Shown here one piece after another: positions 49,153 through 58,000 of a DNA stretch of 64,000 bases. The stretch's first letter is position 1; the number at the start of each line of letters is the position of its first letter. The notes beneath the pieces are model-generated. The model ran no database searches and had not been told where the DNA came from. It saw nothing but the letters and a program-made list of their open reading frames with translations. Both the position numbers and the translations under genes were made by a program. Origin of the DNA: Pectobacterium aroidearum (GTDB lineage Bacteria; Pseudomonadota; Gammaproteobacteria; Enterobacterales; Enterobacteriaceae); contig NZ_CP166097.1 of the NCBI RefSeq assembly GCF_041228105.1, positions 3,286,001 through 3,350,000 on the forward strand, given 5' to 3'.

Positions 49153-49305
49153 ATGACAGCACTTCATACCCTATTCTTTCTTTTTCTTTCCGCTATTTTG
49201 GCCGCTAATGCCTGGTATTTTACCCGTGACCGCAGTTCAGGTATGTTGCTGTTAATTGGTTTTTGGGCAGCGATAATCACTTGGGACTGCGTTATACAGG
49301 GATAA
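49153..49305 (+). CDS. Small hydrophobic protein, 50 residues
   Basis: ATG 49153 lies 8 bp after the reductase stop, with AAGGTG upstream. The peptide begins MTALHTLFFLFLSAILAANA and continues to a second hydrophobic helix (GMLLLIGFWAAIITW), giving two predicted membrane spans joined by a YFTRDRSSG loop. No family recognised. It appears to be the last gene of the ArsR operon. Confidence 0.5.
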   Translation: MTALHTLFFLFLSAILAANAWYFTRDRSSGMLLLIGFWAAIITWDCVIQG

Positions 49306-49660
49306 TTGCCTACTATTTGTTACGCAAGCATTCAGCCTGATCGCGGTTTTAAAAAAGGGGTCAGGTTATGATTATTCCGCTGAGTTTTAGAGACCTTTGT
49401 AATGCAGAAAAATATTTGGCTATCTATTTTATTGCAGCAATCATTCTCATGATAACCATGAGGCCAGACAATCTGCTGGCCTCTTTATGATGCCCTGGAG
49501 CTGGTAGTTTTTCGGTATTGTTAGGAGCAACATCACATAAACTACCTGCTCGCTATCGTTCGTTGACCGGAAGGTTAATTGAGTTCAGAACCCGCTATAT
49601 GGTCACACGGTTTGGTTTCACCATGCTGGGCCATCAAATTGGCTCTATTTTTTCTTGATA
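49306..49660. other. Gap between small membrane gene and eamB
   Basis: 355 bp. A 40-codon frame at 49368-49490 exists, but its 3' end forms a perfect hairpin (GAGGCCAG / CTGGCCTC, 49460-49483), which suggests a terminator and makes coding doubtful. No other gene is seen. Confidence 0.4.
49460..49483 (+). terminator. Hairpin ending the ArsR operon
   Basis: Perfect 8-bp stem GAGGCCAG / CTGGCCTC with an 8-nt loop, followed by TTTATG. Moderate T-run. Confidence 0.6.
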
Positions 49661-50248
49661 TCAGATAAACATTCTTATCGCACAATAGACTAATAACGCA
49701 GATAAAATAAGATTAACTACGCGTCCATGGCGCTGGAAAATAGACTGGAATAAATGACCAGCCAAAGCCCACACGAAATTACCGAAACAACCAATAAAGG
49801 CTAAAAGAAGGCTGACAGCCATTACCTTATGCATATCATGCGTATGCGGAAGAACAAACGTAGAAAGAGCCGTAATGCCATAAAGAATTATTTTGACATT
49901 AGCGAACTGGAGCCAAAAGCTAACCCAAAAACTAAGCGGTTTTTCTTCACCAGATGAGGATGTAGGATTACTGTTAGCAATACGCCACGCTAACCAAAGT
50001 ATATAGGCGGCACCTGCCCAAGTAAGCCAGCCAGTCAAAGACGGCAGTATGCTGATAAGTGTGAAAGTGAATACCGCACACAGCAGCATAATAATAAGAA
50101 AACCTGCACACATACCTGCAAGCACCCTAAGGCTACGCCGGAAGCCATATTGATTAACCGAGCTTAACGCGAGGATATTGTTAGGTCCTGGTGTCAATGC
50201 AGTAATAAGCGTATAAGTCAAAAACCCTGCGATAATCGTTGATGTCAC
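49661..50248 (-). CDS. eamB: Cysteine/O-acetylserine exporter EamB (LysE/RhtB family)
   Basis: 195-residue LysE-superfamily exporter with six membrane helices. It follows E. coli EamB closely: TYTLITALTPGPNNILALSS at the start, GFRRSLRVLAGMCAGF, SFWLQFANVKIILYGITALSTFVLP and WALAGHLFQSIF. Exports cysteine and O-acetylserine in E. coli. Divergent from a LysR-type gene that probably regulates it. Confidence 0.9.
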   Translation of the reverse strand: MTSTIIAGFLTYTLITALTPGPNNILALSSVNQYGFRRSLRVLAGMCAGFLIIMLLCAVFTFTLISILPSLTGWLTWAGAAYILWLAWRIANSNPTSSSGEEKPLSFWVSFWLQFANVKIILYGITALSTFVLPHTHDMHKVMAVSLLLAFIGCFGNFVWALAGHLFQSIFQRHGRVVNLILSALLVYCAIRMFI

Positions 50249-50357
50249 TTGTCTTCTCCTGTTTTTTGAAACATATTAGCGCATCAAAAAACCACAAAAA
50301 AATGAAAATTTTGAAAGCCTGACTTTCATAATTTCGATGGTTATAGGTACCCAACCG

Positions 50358-51233
50358 ATGGATTTACGCCGCTTCGTTACATTCAAAACCGTGGTAGAAG
50401 AAGGTGCTTTCTCCAAAGCAGCCCAGAAGCTCTGCTGTACACAATCCACGATTACTTTTCATATCCAGCAGTTAGAGCATGAGCTATCAGTGCAGCTTTT
50501 TGAGAAGCTCGGTCGTCGGATGATTTTGACGCCTGCGGGAAAGAAACTCCTTCCTCAGGTATATGAACTCACTCGGGTATTAGAAAATATTCGCCAAATG
50601 GCGCAACATGAAACTGATCTTTCTGGTGATCTTCGGGTAGCGGTAGGAGAAACGCTGTTAGCATATAAAATGCCGGAAGTGCTTCAACGGTTTAGAGTAA
50701 AAGCACCCAAGGTACGCTTATTCTTGCAATCAATGAATTGCTATGCAATTCGTGATGCCCTTTTATCAGATGAGGCTGACTTAGGCATTTTTTATCGTGT
50801 GGGTAATGACGATGCATTACATATGGAGAATTTCGGCGATCAACCCCTTGTATTAGTCGCATCTCCTTTATTTGATACCTATGACTTCACTCGCTCCGGT
50901 CAACATATTCCTACCAGTTTCATCATAAATGAACCCGAGTGTATATTTCGTCAGATATTTGAGAGTAATTTAAGAGAGAGACGTATAACTCTTGAAAATA
51001 CGGTTGAACTCTGGAGCATAGAAAGTATAAAAAAATGTGCAGCCAGCAATCTTGGAATAACATTTCTACCCAGATTCGCGGTTGAGCATGAACTGCAATC
51101 TGGAGTGTTAAAAGAATTACCTTTTTCAGATTCTCCAATAACAATTAATGCCCTTTGTGCCTACCATATTGACAGGACAGTGAGCCCTGCAATGAAAGTA
51201 TTCCTTGAGTGTATGCAAGAATGCTTAGCGTGA
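50358..51233 (+). CDS. LysR family transcriptional regulator
   Basis: 291 residues from ATG 50358 (MDLRRFVTFKTVVEEGAFSK). N-terminal winged HTH with KAAQKLCCTQSTITFHIQQLEHELSV-type recognition helix (about 17-45), then the periplasmic-binding-like effector domain. Cys-Cys in the helix is unusual. Divergent from eamB; LysR regulators often control the neighbouring exporter. Confidence 0.88.
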   Translation: MDLRRFVTFKTVVEEGAFSKAAQKLCCTQSTITFHIQQLEHELSVQLFEKLGRRMILTPAGKKLLPQVYELTRVLENIRQMAQHETDLSGDLRVAVGETLLAYKMPEVLQRFRVKAPKVRLFLQSMNCYAIRDALLSDEADLGIFYRVGNDDALHMENFGDQPLVLVASPLFDTYDFTRSGQHIPTSFIINEPECIFRQIFESNLRERRITLENTVELWSIESIKKCAASNLGITFLPRFAVEHELQSGVLKELPFSDSPITINALCAYHIDRTVSPAMKVFLECMQECLA

Positions 51234-51300
51234 GGCATCACACATCTGAACTCCAAGCCAGTGGATTGTTTGTCTACGCTGCGTACAGGTCATGCCGTAA

Positions 51301-51336
51301 AAATCCCGCTTAAGGAAACTTAAGCGGGATTTTTGT
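51301..51336 (+). terminator. Duplicate of the tRNA-Asn terminator (copy B)
   Basis: AATCCCGCTTAAG / CTTAAGCGGGATT with the same GAAA loop as copy A at 44511. The following ATTCAATACGTTC is also shared with copy A. It serves as terminator of the LysR gene but its origin appears to be a duplication. Confidence 0.85.
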
Positions 51337-51385
51337 TTTTAGCACTTAATTCAATACGTTCACGCGAAAAGCATTCAGGTGCGCG

Positions 51386-52276
51386 TTAACCCGGCCCTTC
51401 ACTGCCGGCCGCCAGCAGGGGAACCAACACATCACTGATAGGAACGGGAATGCCGTGAGCGTGGCCGTAGCGCTGTATCACGCCGTTGCGGATATCCCAT
51501 TCCATCGGGCGATTGGCCTGACGGTCAGCGAGAATAGACGTGCCTAAATCGGCAGGTGCACGCTGAAAATTATCCACGATTTCCTGCGCAACCCCATCGT
51601 CCAGCACAGCCCCCTCGGCACGGGCAACAGCAAGGCACTCGCGCAGATACGCCAGAGCCAGCGCGTTGATATCCTCACGAGAAAACATTCCGGCGCGGCG
51701 ATTCGCTAGCACCATCAGGCCTGCGACCGCATTTTGCAGCAGTTTGCGCCATGCGACGGATAAAAAATCCGCAGACAACTCAACCGCGCAGCGCGTACCG
51801 CTCAGTGCATCAGTCACCCATTTTGCCTGTGGGACATCCGGCAGCGTCAGACGCGGTTTGTCGCGCAGCCAGACTGAAGCATCCGGCTCGCGCTGAGCCG
51901 GAAACCAGACCACTGAAGGCAACACCGTTGCTCCATTGACCCAGGGTTCAAGCTGGGCTTTCTGTTCGACGCCGTTTTGCAGAGCGCAGACCACCGTATT
52001 TTCATCGCATAACGCACTCAGCCACCCGGCGCTGTCGACGTTTTGGGTAGTTTTCACCGCGACAAAAACCAGACTGAAAGGATGGTCGATCGCCGTCGGA
52101 TCGCTTAACACCGGACCGGGTACAACAATTTCGCCCCCATCGTGACGCAAAAGTAACTTTGAATGTGCGGTTCGCCCGCAAAGTAGCGGCGTGCGGCCCA
52201 CTTCATGCAGTGCCGCAGCGATGGTCGTACCAATCGCACCGGGCCCAATCAGCGCAATAGTCGGATAGTCAGACAT
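51386..52276 (-). CDS. Ketopantoate reductase family oxidoreductase
   Basis: 296 residues from ATG 52276 (MSDYPTIALIGPGAIGTTI), preceded by CAGGAGAG. N-terminal Rossmann fold with GPGAIG (about 11-16), then the ApbA C-terminal helical domain (WRKLLQNAVAGLMVLANRRAG, catalytic Lys at about residue 176). NADPH reductase, possibly on a 2-oxo acid. E. coli PanE is similar in fold but the core panE is probably elsewhere, so the name is left open. Extra upstream codons in the same frame belong to the transporter remnant. Confidence 0.85.
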   Translation of the reverse strand: MSDYPTIALIGPGAIGTTIAAALHEVGRTPLLCGRTAHSKLLLRHDGGEIVVPGPVLSDPTAIDHPFSLVFVAVKTTQNVDSAGWLSALCDENTVVCALQNGVEQKAQLEPWVNGATVLPSVVWFPAQREPDASVWLRDKPRLTLPDVPQAKWVTDALSGTRCAVELSADFLSVAWRKLLQNAVAGLMVLANRRAGMFSREDINALALAYLRECLAVARAEGAVLDDGVAQEIVDNFQRAPADLGTSILADRQANRPMEWDIRNGVIQRYGHAHGIPVPISDVLVPLLAAGSEGPG

Positions 52277-52296
52277 CGGTAGCTCTCCTGATTCGC

Positions 52297-52400
52297 TTAA
52301 CCCATCATCAGTGCGCCGGCAACAGTCACCACGCACGCCAGTATTTTTCTTAACGTCAACGCTTCGCCGAAAAACCAATAATCAAGATAGATGCCAGAGC
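52297..52400 (-). pseudogene. C-terminal fragment of a DMT-family transporter
   Basis: In a frame other than the surrounding genes, the sequence reads YLDYWFFGEALTLRKILACV then VVTVAGALMMG-stop, recognisable as the last two segments of an EamA/SMR-type transporter. It is cut off where the tyrosyl-tRNA synthetase stop codon begins, so the rest of the gene was lost at that junction. Confidence 0.72.
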
Positions 52401-53602
52401 TATTTGACGATGAAACGATGATGTTTACCCAGCCAGAGCAGCATGCCCGGTTCTGGGCTAATCATTGCCAGTTCATCAATCTCTTTATGCGTATTGATCC
52501 TTACTGCGCCCGAGCGAATCAGCCTCCGCAACTCAGAGCGGCTCATTTCAGCAAGAGCCTGACTACAGAAATCAATCAGTGTCAGCCGCACATCCCCGTC
52601 AACGATAAGCGGAAGATGGTCCTCTTCGGTGGGGTTGTGTTGCTGAAATACCCGCTCAAAATGTTTGCCAGCAGCGTCTGCTGCTTCGACATCATGGTAG
52701 ATACCCACGATCTGATGAGCCAGATCCTTTTTAAGAAGAATGGGATTCTTTCCCCGTTCCATCTGTTCTCTGGCCTCGATGATATCTTCTTCTGACGCAT
52801 TGCTGGCCAGGGTCAGGTAACTGATAATAAGATGATCGGGTAACGACATGATTTTCCCATAAATATCCTCTGGGCTGTCCGTTAATGCAATATAGTTCCC
52901 TTTCGATTTACTCATCTTATCTTTGCCATCCAATCCCTCCAGCAGAGGCATAGTCATGACCGCCTGCCCTTCACTTCCGAAAGACTCCTGTAGCATTCGT
53001 CCTACCATGTTATTAAAGAGTTGATCCGTACCACCAAGCTCAATGTCCGCGTTGATCATCACGGAGTCATAGCCTTGGAGGATCGGATACAAAAGCTCAT
53101 GCAGATGTATAGGCGAAGATGCGGCATACCGATTTTTGAAATCATCACGCTGCATCATTTGTGCTAACGTGACGCGGGACACAAGCCCAATAATTTCAGA
53201 AAAAGGCATTTTTCTAAACCATTCCGAGTTGCGACGTACCTGTATACGCGACGTATCAATAATTCGGCCGAGTTGATCGAGATAGGTCTGACTATTAAGA
53301 GTGATTTGTTTTTCACTTAATGGAGGACGCAGCTTGTTGCGGCCTGTCGGATCGCCAATAGCGGCAGTAAAGTCGCCGATGATAATGACGATATCGTGAC
53401 CGGCATCCTGAAATTGCTTTAATTTACGTAATACAACAGCATGCCCGAGATGAAGATCGGGTGCCGTGGGGTCGAACCCAAGCTTAATGACAAGCTTGCG
53501 GTTCTCTTTTGCAGCTAACTCAAGCTTCTTTTCAAGCCCATTAGAGGGTTCCATGATGGCAATGTTTGAAGCCAAGACGTCAATATTATTATTAGTTTTC
53601 AT
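52400..53602 (-). CDS. Tyrosyl-tRNA synthetase, TyrZ-like second type
   Basis: 400-residue class I synthetase. Its HIGH-type motif is HLGHAVVLRKLKQF (about 52-65) and its KMSKS motif is intact (DKMSKSKGNY, about residue 226), unlike the KFGKT of the canonical E. coli TyrS; the C-terminal S4-like domain (ELRRLIRSGAVRIN) binds the tRNA. This is the type found in TyrZ of some Gram-positives and in Haemophilus-like lineages. The enterobacterial core tyrS is usually next to pdxY, not here, so this is probably an additional copy. Confidence 0.88.
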   Translation of the reverse strand: MKTNNNIDVLASNIAIMEPSNGLEKKLELAAKENRKLVIKLGFDPTAPDLHLGHAVVLRKLKQFQDAGHDIVIIIGDFTAAIGDPTGRNKLRPPLSEKQITLNSQTYLDQLGRIIDTSRIQVRRNSEWFRKMPFSEIIGLVSRVTLAQMMQRDDFKNRYAASSPIHLHELLYPILQGYDSVMINADIELGGTDQLFNNMVGRMLQESFGSEGQAVMTMPLLEGLDGKDKMSKSKGNYIALTDSPEDIYGKIMSLPDHLIISYLTLASNASEEDIIEAREQMERGKNPILLKKDLAHQIVGIYHDVEAADAAGKHFERVFQQHNPTEEDHLPLIVDGDVRLTLIDFCSQALAEMSRSELRRLIRSGAVRINTHKEIDELAMISPEPGMLLWLGKHHRFIVK

Positions 53603-53917
53603 TGATATTCTCAGTTAAGTTGACAAACATTTAACGACTATTTGAGTGTGTCTTTGCCAAACCGGAATGGTTGCCTATATCGATCGGCAATCTCTAATCT
53701 TACCCCCGCGACTAAGACCGTTATATTGATAAAGACATGAAAAAAGTAAGGGGATTACTCAATTTTCGGCATGCAGAGGAGATCGCTATGCGGAAGGTAC
53801 GACTCACTCAGCACGCCATCATCAGTGAAGAACCTGTTGCGACCCGTTTTATTAACCCCTAACTTGAGTATTATTCTTCCCCCTTTGGGTATCCCCTGTT
53901 TTTATTGACGAGGAAAA
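53603..53917. other. Gap between synthetase and GGCT gene
   Basis: 315 bp. It carries the synthetase promoter and a 24-codon frame at 53788 (MRKVRLTQHAII), which weakly resembles the start of an IS3-family OrfA and may be a transposon scrap. No other gene. Confidence 0.35.
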
Positions 53918-54253
53918 ATGGAACGCTTGTTTGTCTACGGTACGCTGCGTCCGGGTCACGCTAATGCCTATATTTTGGAAAACATCGGCGGAGAATGGGT
54001 GCCGGGTTACGTAACAGGTACGTTTTATGAGAGTGGCTGGGGCGCTGCCACGGGCTTCCCAGGGCTTATATTGGATGAGCAAGGCGCGCACGTCGGCGGT
54101 TATCTGTTTTTGTCCAACAACCTTGAAGCGCACTGGACCATGCTGGATGAATTTGAAGAGGGATACGATCGCGTTGAAGTTGTGGTTACCACAGCGGAAG
54201 GCCAACAGGTTACTGCGTGGGTTTATCAGCTACAGCCACAACAAGGTCAGTAG
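53918..54253 (+). CDS. Gamma-glutamylcyclotransferase family protein (YtfP-like)
   Basis: 111 residues, GGCT fold. FVYGTLRPGHANAYIL at residues 5-20 is the family's substrate-binding loop, and HWTMLDEFEEGYDRVEV carries the catalytic-type glutamate (about residue 77). Start ATG 53918 is preceded by GAGGAAAA. Bacterial members act on gamma-glutamyl amines or are unstudied. Followed by a terminator of the repeat type. Confidence 0.85.
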   Translation: MERLFVYGTLRPGHANAYILENIGGEWVPGYVTGTFYESGWGAATGFPGLILDEQGAHVGGYLFLSNNLEAHWTMLDEFEEGYDRVEVVVTTAEGQQVTAWVYQLQPQQGQ

Positions 54254-54303
54254 CGATAGAGAATACGTTCACTGCCCTGCCCCGGTAAGGAAGCGCAATA
54301 TTG

Positions 54304-54336
54304 AAATCCCGCTTCAGGAAGCGTAGCGGGATTTTT
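54304..54336 (+). terminator. Related terminator hairpin (copy C)
   Basis: AATCCCGCT / AGCGGGATTTTT with a 10-nt loop; arms match copies A and B, loop differs. Confidence 0.78.
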
Positions 54337-54424
54337 GTTTTTAGCTGTTTCTGACTGTAGGTTAAGAGCGGGACGCGAACATAACACTCTTGACCTTACA
54401 TTTTTTGCAAACACCCAACAGAGG

Positions 54425-54670
54425 CTACTCATTACCCCATTGATTCAGAAACGTCGCTATCTCATCAATACGAAGCTCGTCGATACCGGCCTCACTGGCC
54501 ATCTCTTTCTGCGCATCTTCGCTGATTTCTTCATTATTCATTAAGCGGGTGAGCAACAGTTGGAAGTAGCGCGCCAGAGCGTCGCGTTCCGACTCGCTCA
54601 CAGGCTTTTCAGACTCCGTCGCATACTCATCCGTAATGTCATAAAATTTAAGTGGTATTTCATTATTCAT
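54425..54670 (-). CDS. ymjA: DUF2543 family protein YmjA
   Basis: 81 residues from ATG 54670 ([20 protein letters not shown]), closely matching E. coli YmjA throughout: [19 protein letters not shown] and the end [12 protein letters not shown] are nearly identical. A longer in-frame start at 54772 adds unrelated residues and is not supported. Function unknown. Confidence 0.9.
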   Translation of the reverse strand: MNNEIPLKFYDITDEYATESEKPVSESERDALARYFQLLLTRLMNNEEISEDAQKEMASEAGIDELRIDEIATFLNQWGNE

Positions 54671-55127
54671 CAGTCGTCCCCGAGGGTTAAGGTCTATGTT
54701 CGTTGATGCGTGCATCATCTGGCGTGGATCATACCATTCTTGTGTCGTTTTTCTGTCATCCACGTAGGGCAAAGGCGTCAGCGAGGATGGTTCAATCTCT
54801 TAAGAGCGAAAAACAAAGCGAGCGTTTCTGCTTTAGCCTTACCATAAGGTGATTCAATCAAACTCATATAACCATATGAATTTAAACTATAAAAACTGTT
54901 GAACAAGGACTGAAACAACCGTACCGATACGCACCGTACACCAAATCATGAAGATGGCTCATGTCTATTGAAATTAAATCACTTTTACTCACTCAGCGAC
55001 TCTGGCATAAATTATGCTGTGTTACCTATAGACAATATGAAATCTGCGGAATTATAAGACCTGAAAACCTTTGAAAAGAAAGACATAAAATCAGGTTTTG
55101 TATCAAAAATTAGGATGTCAGATCGCG
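54671..55127. other. Gap between ymjA and mesX
   Basis: 457 bp. It should hold the ymjA promoter leftward and the mesX promoter rightward. An AGACAATATGAAATCT stretch at about 55029 faintly resembles two MetJ-type boxes. No gene or repeat seen. Confidence 0.4.
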
Positions 55128-56105
55128 ATGAATAAGAATTTTACATTTACGATTAAGAACACGTGTTTCGATGAGAACTATAACCCCTCCGAAAATACGC
55201 GTATCACCACCAACTTTGCGAATTTGGCGCGAGGAAAGAACCGCCAGGAGAACTTGCGCAACGCTTTAAAGATGATTGACAATCGCTTCAATTCTCTGGC
55301 GCATTGGGATAACGCCAAAAGCGATCGTTACTCTGTCGAACTTGATATCATTTCCGTTGAAGTTGATATTGAAGGCAATGGCAACACCTTCCCCGTCATT
55401 GAAATATTGAAAACGAATATTGTTGATAAAAAAACGAACGCGCGCATTGAAGGCATCGTAGGGAATAATTTCTCTTCCTACGTGCGAGATTACGATTTTA
55501 GCGTATTGCTGTCAGATCATAATAAAAACCACCCCGGATTTAGCACCCCAGATAACTTTGGCGATTTGCATGGAAATATCTTTAAATGCTTCGTGAACTC
55601 GGAGAGTTACAAAGAGAACTTTAGTAAAGCGCCTGTTATATGTTTAAGTGTTTCCAGTAAAAACACCTATCATCGGACTGGAAATCAGCACCCAATACTG
55701 GGTGTCGAATACCAGCAAGATGAATATTCATTGACCGACCAATATTTTCATAAAATGGGGCTACAGGCTCGCTATTTTATGCCGCCAAATAGTGTTGCGC
55801 CTTTGGCCTTCTATTTTTCTGGTGACTTACTGAGTGATTACACGAATCTTGAGCTGATCAGTACCATCTCCACGATGGAGACTTTTCAAAAGATTTACCG
55901 ACCTGAGATTTACAATGCCAATTCTCCGGCAGGTCAATGCTATCAACCAAGCCTGAACCATCAGGATCATTCATTCACTCAAATTGTTTACGATCGAGAA
56001 GAACGTAGCCTATTGGCTATCGAGCAGGGAAAGTTTACTGAGGAAAACTTCATCAAACCATACCAAGCGATTCTTGAGCAATGGTCTGCTAATTACGTTC
56101 TTTGA
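55128..56105 (+). CDS. mesX: MesX (DUF1852), partner of folate-independent methionine synthase
   Basis: 325 residues from ATG 55128 (MNKNFTFTIKNTCFDENYNP), an entire DUF1852 protein. This family is encoded next to the MesD class of short methionine synthases and was shown to be needed for MesD activity in Acinetobacter; the methyl donor is not known to me. Conserved stretches: NRFNSLAHWDNAKSDRYSVEL, KNTYHRTGNQHPILGVEYQ (His-rich) and MGLQARYFMPPNSVAPLAFY. mesD follows 30 bp later, forming an operon. Confidence 0.9.
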   Translation: MNKNFTFTIKNTCFDENYNPSENTRITTNFANLARGKNRQENLRNALKMIDNRFNSLAHWDNAKSDRYSVELDIISVEVDIEGNGNTFPVIEILKTNIVDKKTNARIEGIVGNNFSSYVRDYDFSVLLSDHNKNHPGFSTPDNFGDLHGNIFKCFVNSESYKENFSKAPVICLSVSSKNTYHRTGNQHPILGVEYQQDEYSLTDQYFHKMGLQARYFMPPNSVAPLAFYFSGDLLSDYTNLELISTISTMETFQKIYRPEIYNANSPAGQCYQPSLNHQDHSFTQIVYDREERSLLAIEQGKFTEENFIKPYQAILEQWSANYVL

Positions 56106-56135
56106 TTAACCAAACACACAAGGTCACCTATTATT

Positions 56136-57167
56136 ATGAAAATATTATTACCTACTTCAACGGCTGGCAGTTTACCTAAACCCTCTTGGCTGGCGCAGCC
56201 TGAAACCCTTTGGTCCCCCTGGAAACTACAAGGTGAGGAATTGATCGAGGGCAAACAAGATGCGCTACGCTTGAGCCTGGCAGATCAACTACAGGCAGGG
56301 ATTGACATTGTCAGCGACGGCGAGCAAACACGCCAACATTTTGTCACGACGTTTATTGAGCACCTCAGCGGTGTTGATTTCGAGAAACGTGAGATCGTTA
56401 AAATCCGTAATCGCTATGACGCGAGTGTGCCGACAGTCATCGGTGCTGTGGTGCGCCAGAAGCCCGTTTTTGTTGAAGATGCCAAGTTCTTACGTCAGCA
56501 AACCACGCAACCCATTAAATGGGCTTTGCCTGGTCCCATGACGATGATCGACACACTCTATGATAGCCACTATAAAAGTCGCGAAAAACTCGCCTGGGAA
56601 TTCGCCACCATTCTTAATCAAGAAGCTAAAGAGTTGGAAGCGGCTGGCGTCGACATTATCCAATTTGATGAGCCTGCCTTTAATGTGTTTTTTGATGAGG
56701 TGAACGATTGGGGAATTGCCGCTTTAGAAAGAGCCGTTGAAGGGCTGAAATGTGAAACTGCGGTGCATATTTGCTATGGCTATGGCATCAAAGCCAATAC
56801 CGATTGGAAAAAGACGCTGGGATCCGAGTGGCGTCAATATGAAGAAATTTTTCCTAAGCTGCAAAAATCGGCTATCGATATCATTTCACTGGAATGTCAG
56901 AACTCTCGCGTTCCAATGGATCTGATTGAACTCATTCGCGGTAAAAAAGTGATGGTAGGCGCCATTGACGTGGCGACCAATACCATTGAGACGCCAGAGG
57001 AAGTCGCCGATACGTTACGAAAAGCGCTTCAGTTTGTGGATGCTGACAAGCTCTATCCGTCAACCAACTGCGGTATGGCTCCGTTATCTCGTCGAGTCGC
57101 AAGGGGCAAGCTACACGCGTTAAGCGCAGGCGCAGAAATTGTCCGAAGAGAACTGTTGGCTAAATAG
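56136..57167 (+). CDS. mesD: Folate-independent methionine synthase MesD (MetE C-terminal-like)
   Basis: 343-residue protein equivalent to the catalytic C-terminal half of MetE. The zinc ligands are visible: His and Cys in HICYGYG (about 209-211), Glu in SLECQNSRVPM, and Cys in PSTNCGMAPLSRR (about 308). The folate-binding N-terminal half of MetE is absent. With MesX it should make methionine from homocysteine using a non-folate methyl donor, probably requiring oxygen as in the MesD group. Confidence 0.9.
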   Translation: MKILLPTSTAGSLPKPSWLAQPETLWSPWKLQGEELIEGKQDALRLSLADQLQAGIDIVSDGEQTRQHFVTTFIEHLSGVDFEKREIVKIRNRYDASVPTVIGAVVRQKPVFVEDAKFLRQQTTQPIKWALPGPMTMIDTLYDSHYKSREKLAWEFATILNQEAKELEAAGVDIIQFDEPAFNVFFDEVNDWGIAALERAVEGLKCETAVHICYGYGIKANTDWKKTLGSEWRQYEEIFPKLQKSAIDIISLECQNSRVPMDLIELIRGKKVMVGAIDVATNTIETPEEVADTLRKALQFVDADKLYPSTNCGMAPLSRRVARGKLHALSAGAEIVRRELLAK

Positions 57168-57230
57168 CATCGCCAAAGCGTCGATCGCTTAAAGCGAGAT
57201 CGGTCCAGATTGAGTGATACCTAAGCCTTA

Positions 57231-57256
57231 ATGAAAAGCCCTTCGGGGCTTTTCAT
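57231..57256. terminator. Bidirectional terminator between mesD and yaiL
   Basis: ATGAAAAGCCC / GGGGCTTTTCAT stem with a 3-4-nt loop, in the gap between the two convergent genes. Confidence 0.85.
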
Positions 57257-57282
57257 CTATATAGGCATTAGTAAAACGTGAA

Positions 57283-57822
57283 TTACCACATCAAATCATC
57301 AGGCACTTTAAAATCAGCATACGGATCGTCTTCGTCTTGCTCTTCCTGACTCAGCGCACTATTTAATACAATACTACTCGCGTCCCGCTGCGCAATTTTA
57401 TCCGCAACAACTGCGGGGATAATCGCGTATTCACTCTCACCGCTGCCATCAACCACCAGTCGAGCAATCGCGAGACGACCGTTAATCAGCTGGGCTTGAG
57501 TTAGCTTATCCACTTCTATTTTTTTAATGACGTTATTATCGGTGAAATTAAAACCAATATTACCTTTTGCAATGTTGATTCTGCTCATTTCAATGAGCTG
57601 CTTCACCTGAGCTTTATACTCTTTAGATAACACAGCCTGTTTTTGTTGTTCGCTTAGCTGTTTATCACGCTCAAGCTGAGCTTTTTTATTTTCTTCTACA
57701 GCCTCTCTTGCCTCACGAGCCTGAACGCGTGATTTTTTCGCCGTTCTTTGGACTTTGGCCATTTTTTTGCTGGTCACTAATCCAGCTTTTAGCATCTGCT
57801 CTTGTAAGGTGAGTTTTGTCAT
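57283..57822 (-). CDS. yaiL: DUF2058 family protein YaiL
   Basis: 179 residues from ATG 57822 (MTKLTLQEQMLKAGLVTSKK), the E. coli YaiL length; the in-frame upstream ATG adds an unrelated 53 residues. Strongly basic N-terminus, a helical coiled-coil-like middle (about 30-90) and an acidic tail (QEEQDEDDPYADFKVPDD). Nucleoid-associated in E. coli, role undefined. Confidence 0.88.
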   Translation of the reverse strand: MTKLTLQEQMLKAGLVTSKKMAKVQRTAKKSRVQAREAREAVEENKKAQLERDKQLSEQQKQAVLSKEYKAQVKQLIEMSRINIAKGNIGFNFTDNNVIKKIEVDKLTQAQLINGRLAIARLVVDGSGESEYAIIPAVVADKIAQRDASSIVLNSALSQEEQDEDDPYADFKVPDDLMW

Positions 57823-58000
57823 TGTCGTTTCTAAATCCGTTGAATAATTTACAGGATTATACCTGTAATTTTTGAAGCAGTGCCAGATTGCAGGACGCGA
57901 TCGCGGTATGGCTTGAGTCTGGAGGGATTTGTCAGAAGCGATGCCGAAATTCTGCTGATCAATGATGCAGAATTCCGGCACAGGGTTAGTCTGAGTGATG

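Noticed and set aside
49368..49490. 40-codon hydrophobic frame after the MDR reductase
   Set aside because: Its 3' half forms a perfect terminator-like hairpin, which explains the sequence better than coding.
17162..53602. Functional link between the isonitrile-synthase-like operon and the extra tyrosyl-tRNA synthetase
   Set aside because: Both could involve tyrosine, but they are over 30 kb apart in different accessory blocks, and nothing in the sequence joins them.
53788..53862. IS3-type OrfA start (MRKVRLTQHAII)
   Set aside because: Only 24 codons, with weak resemblance to transposase N-termini and no terminal repeat; kept as a comment only.
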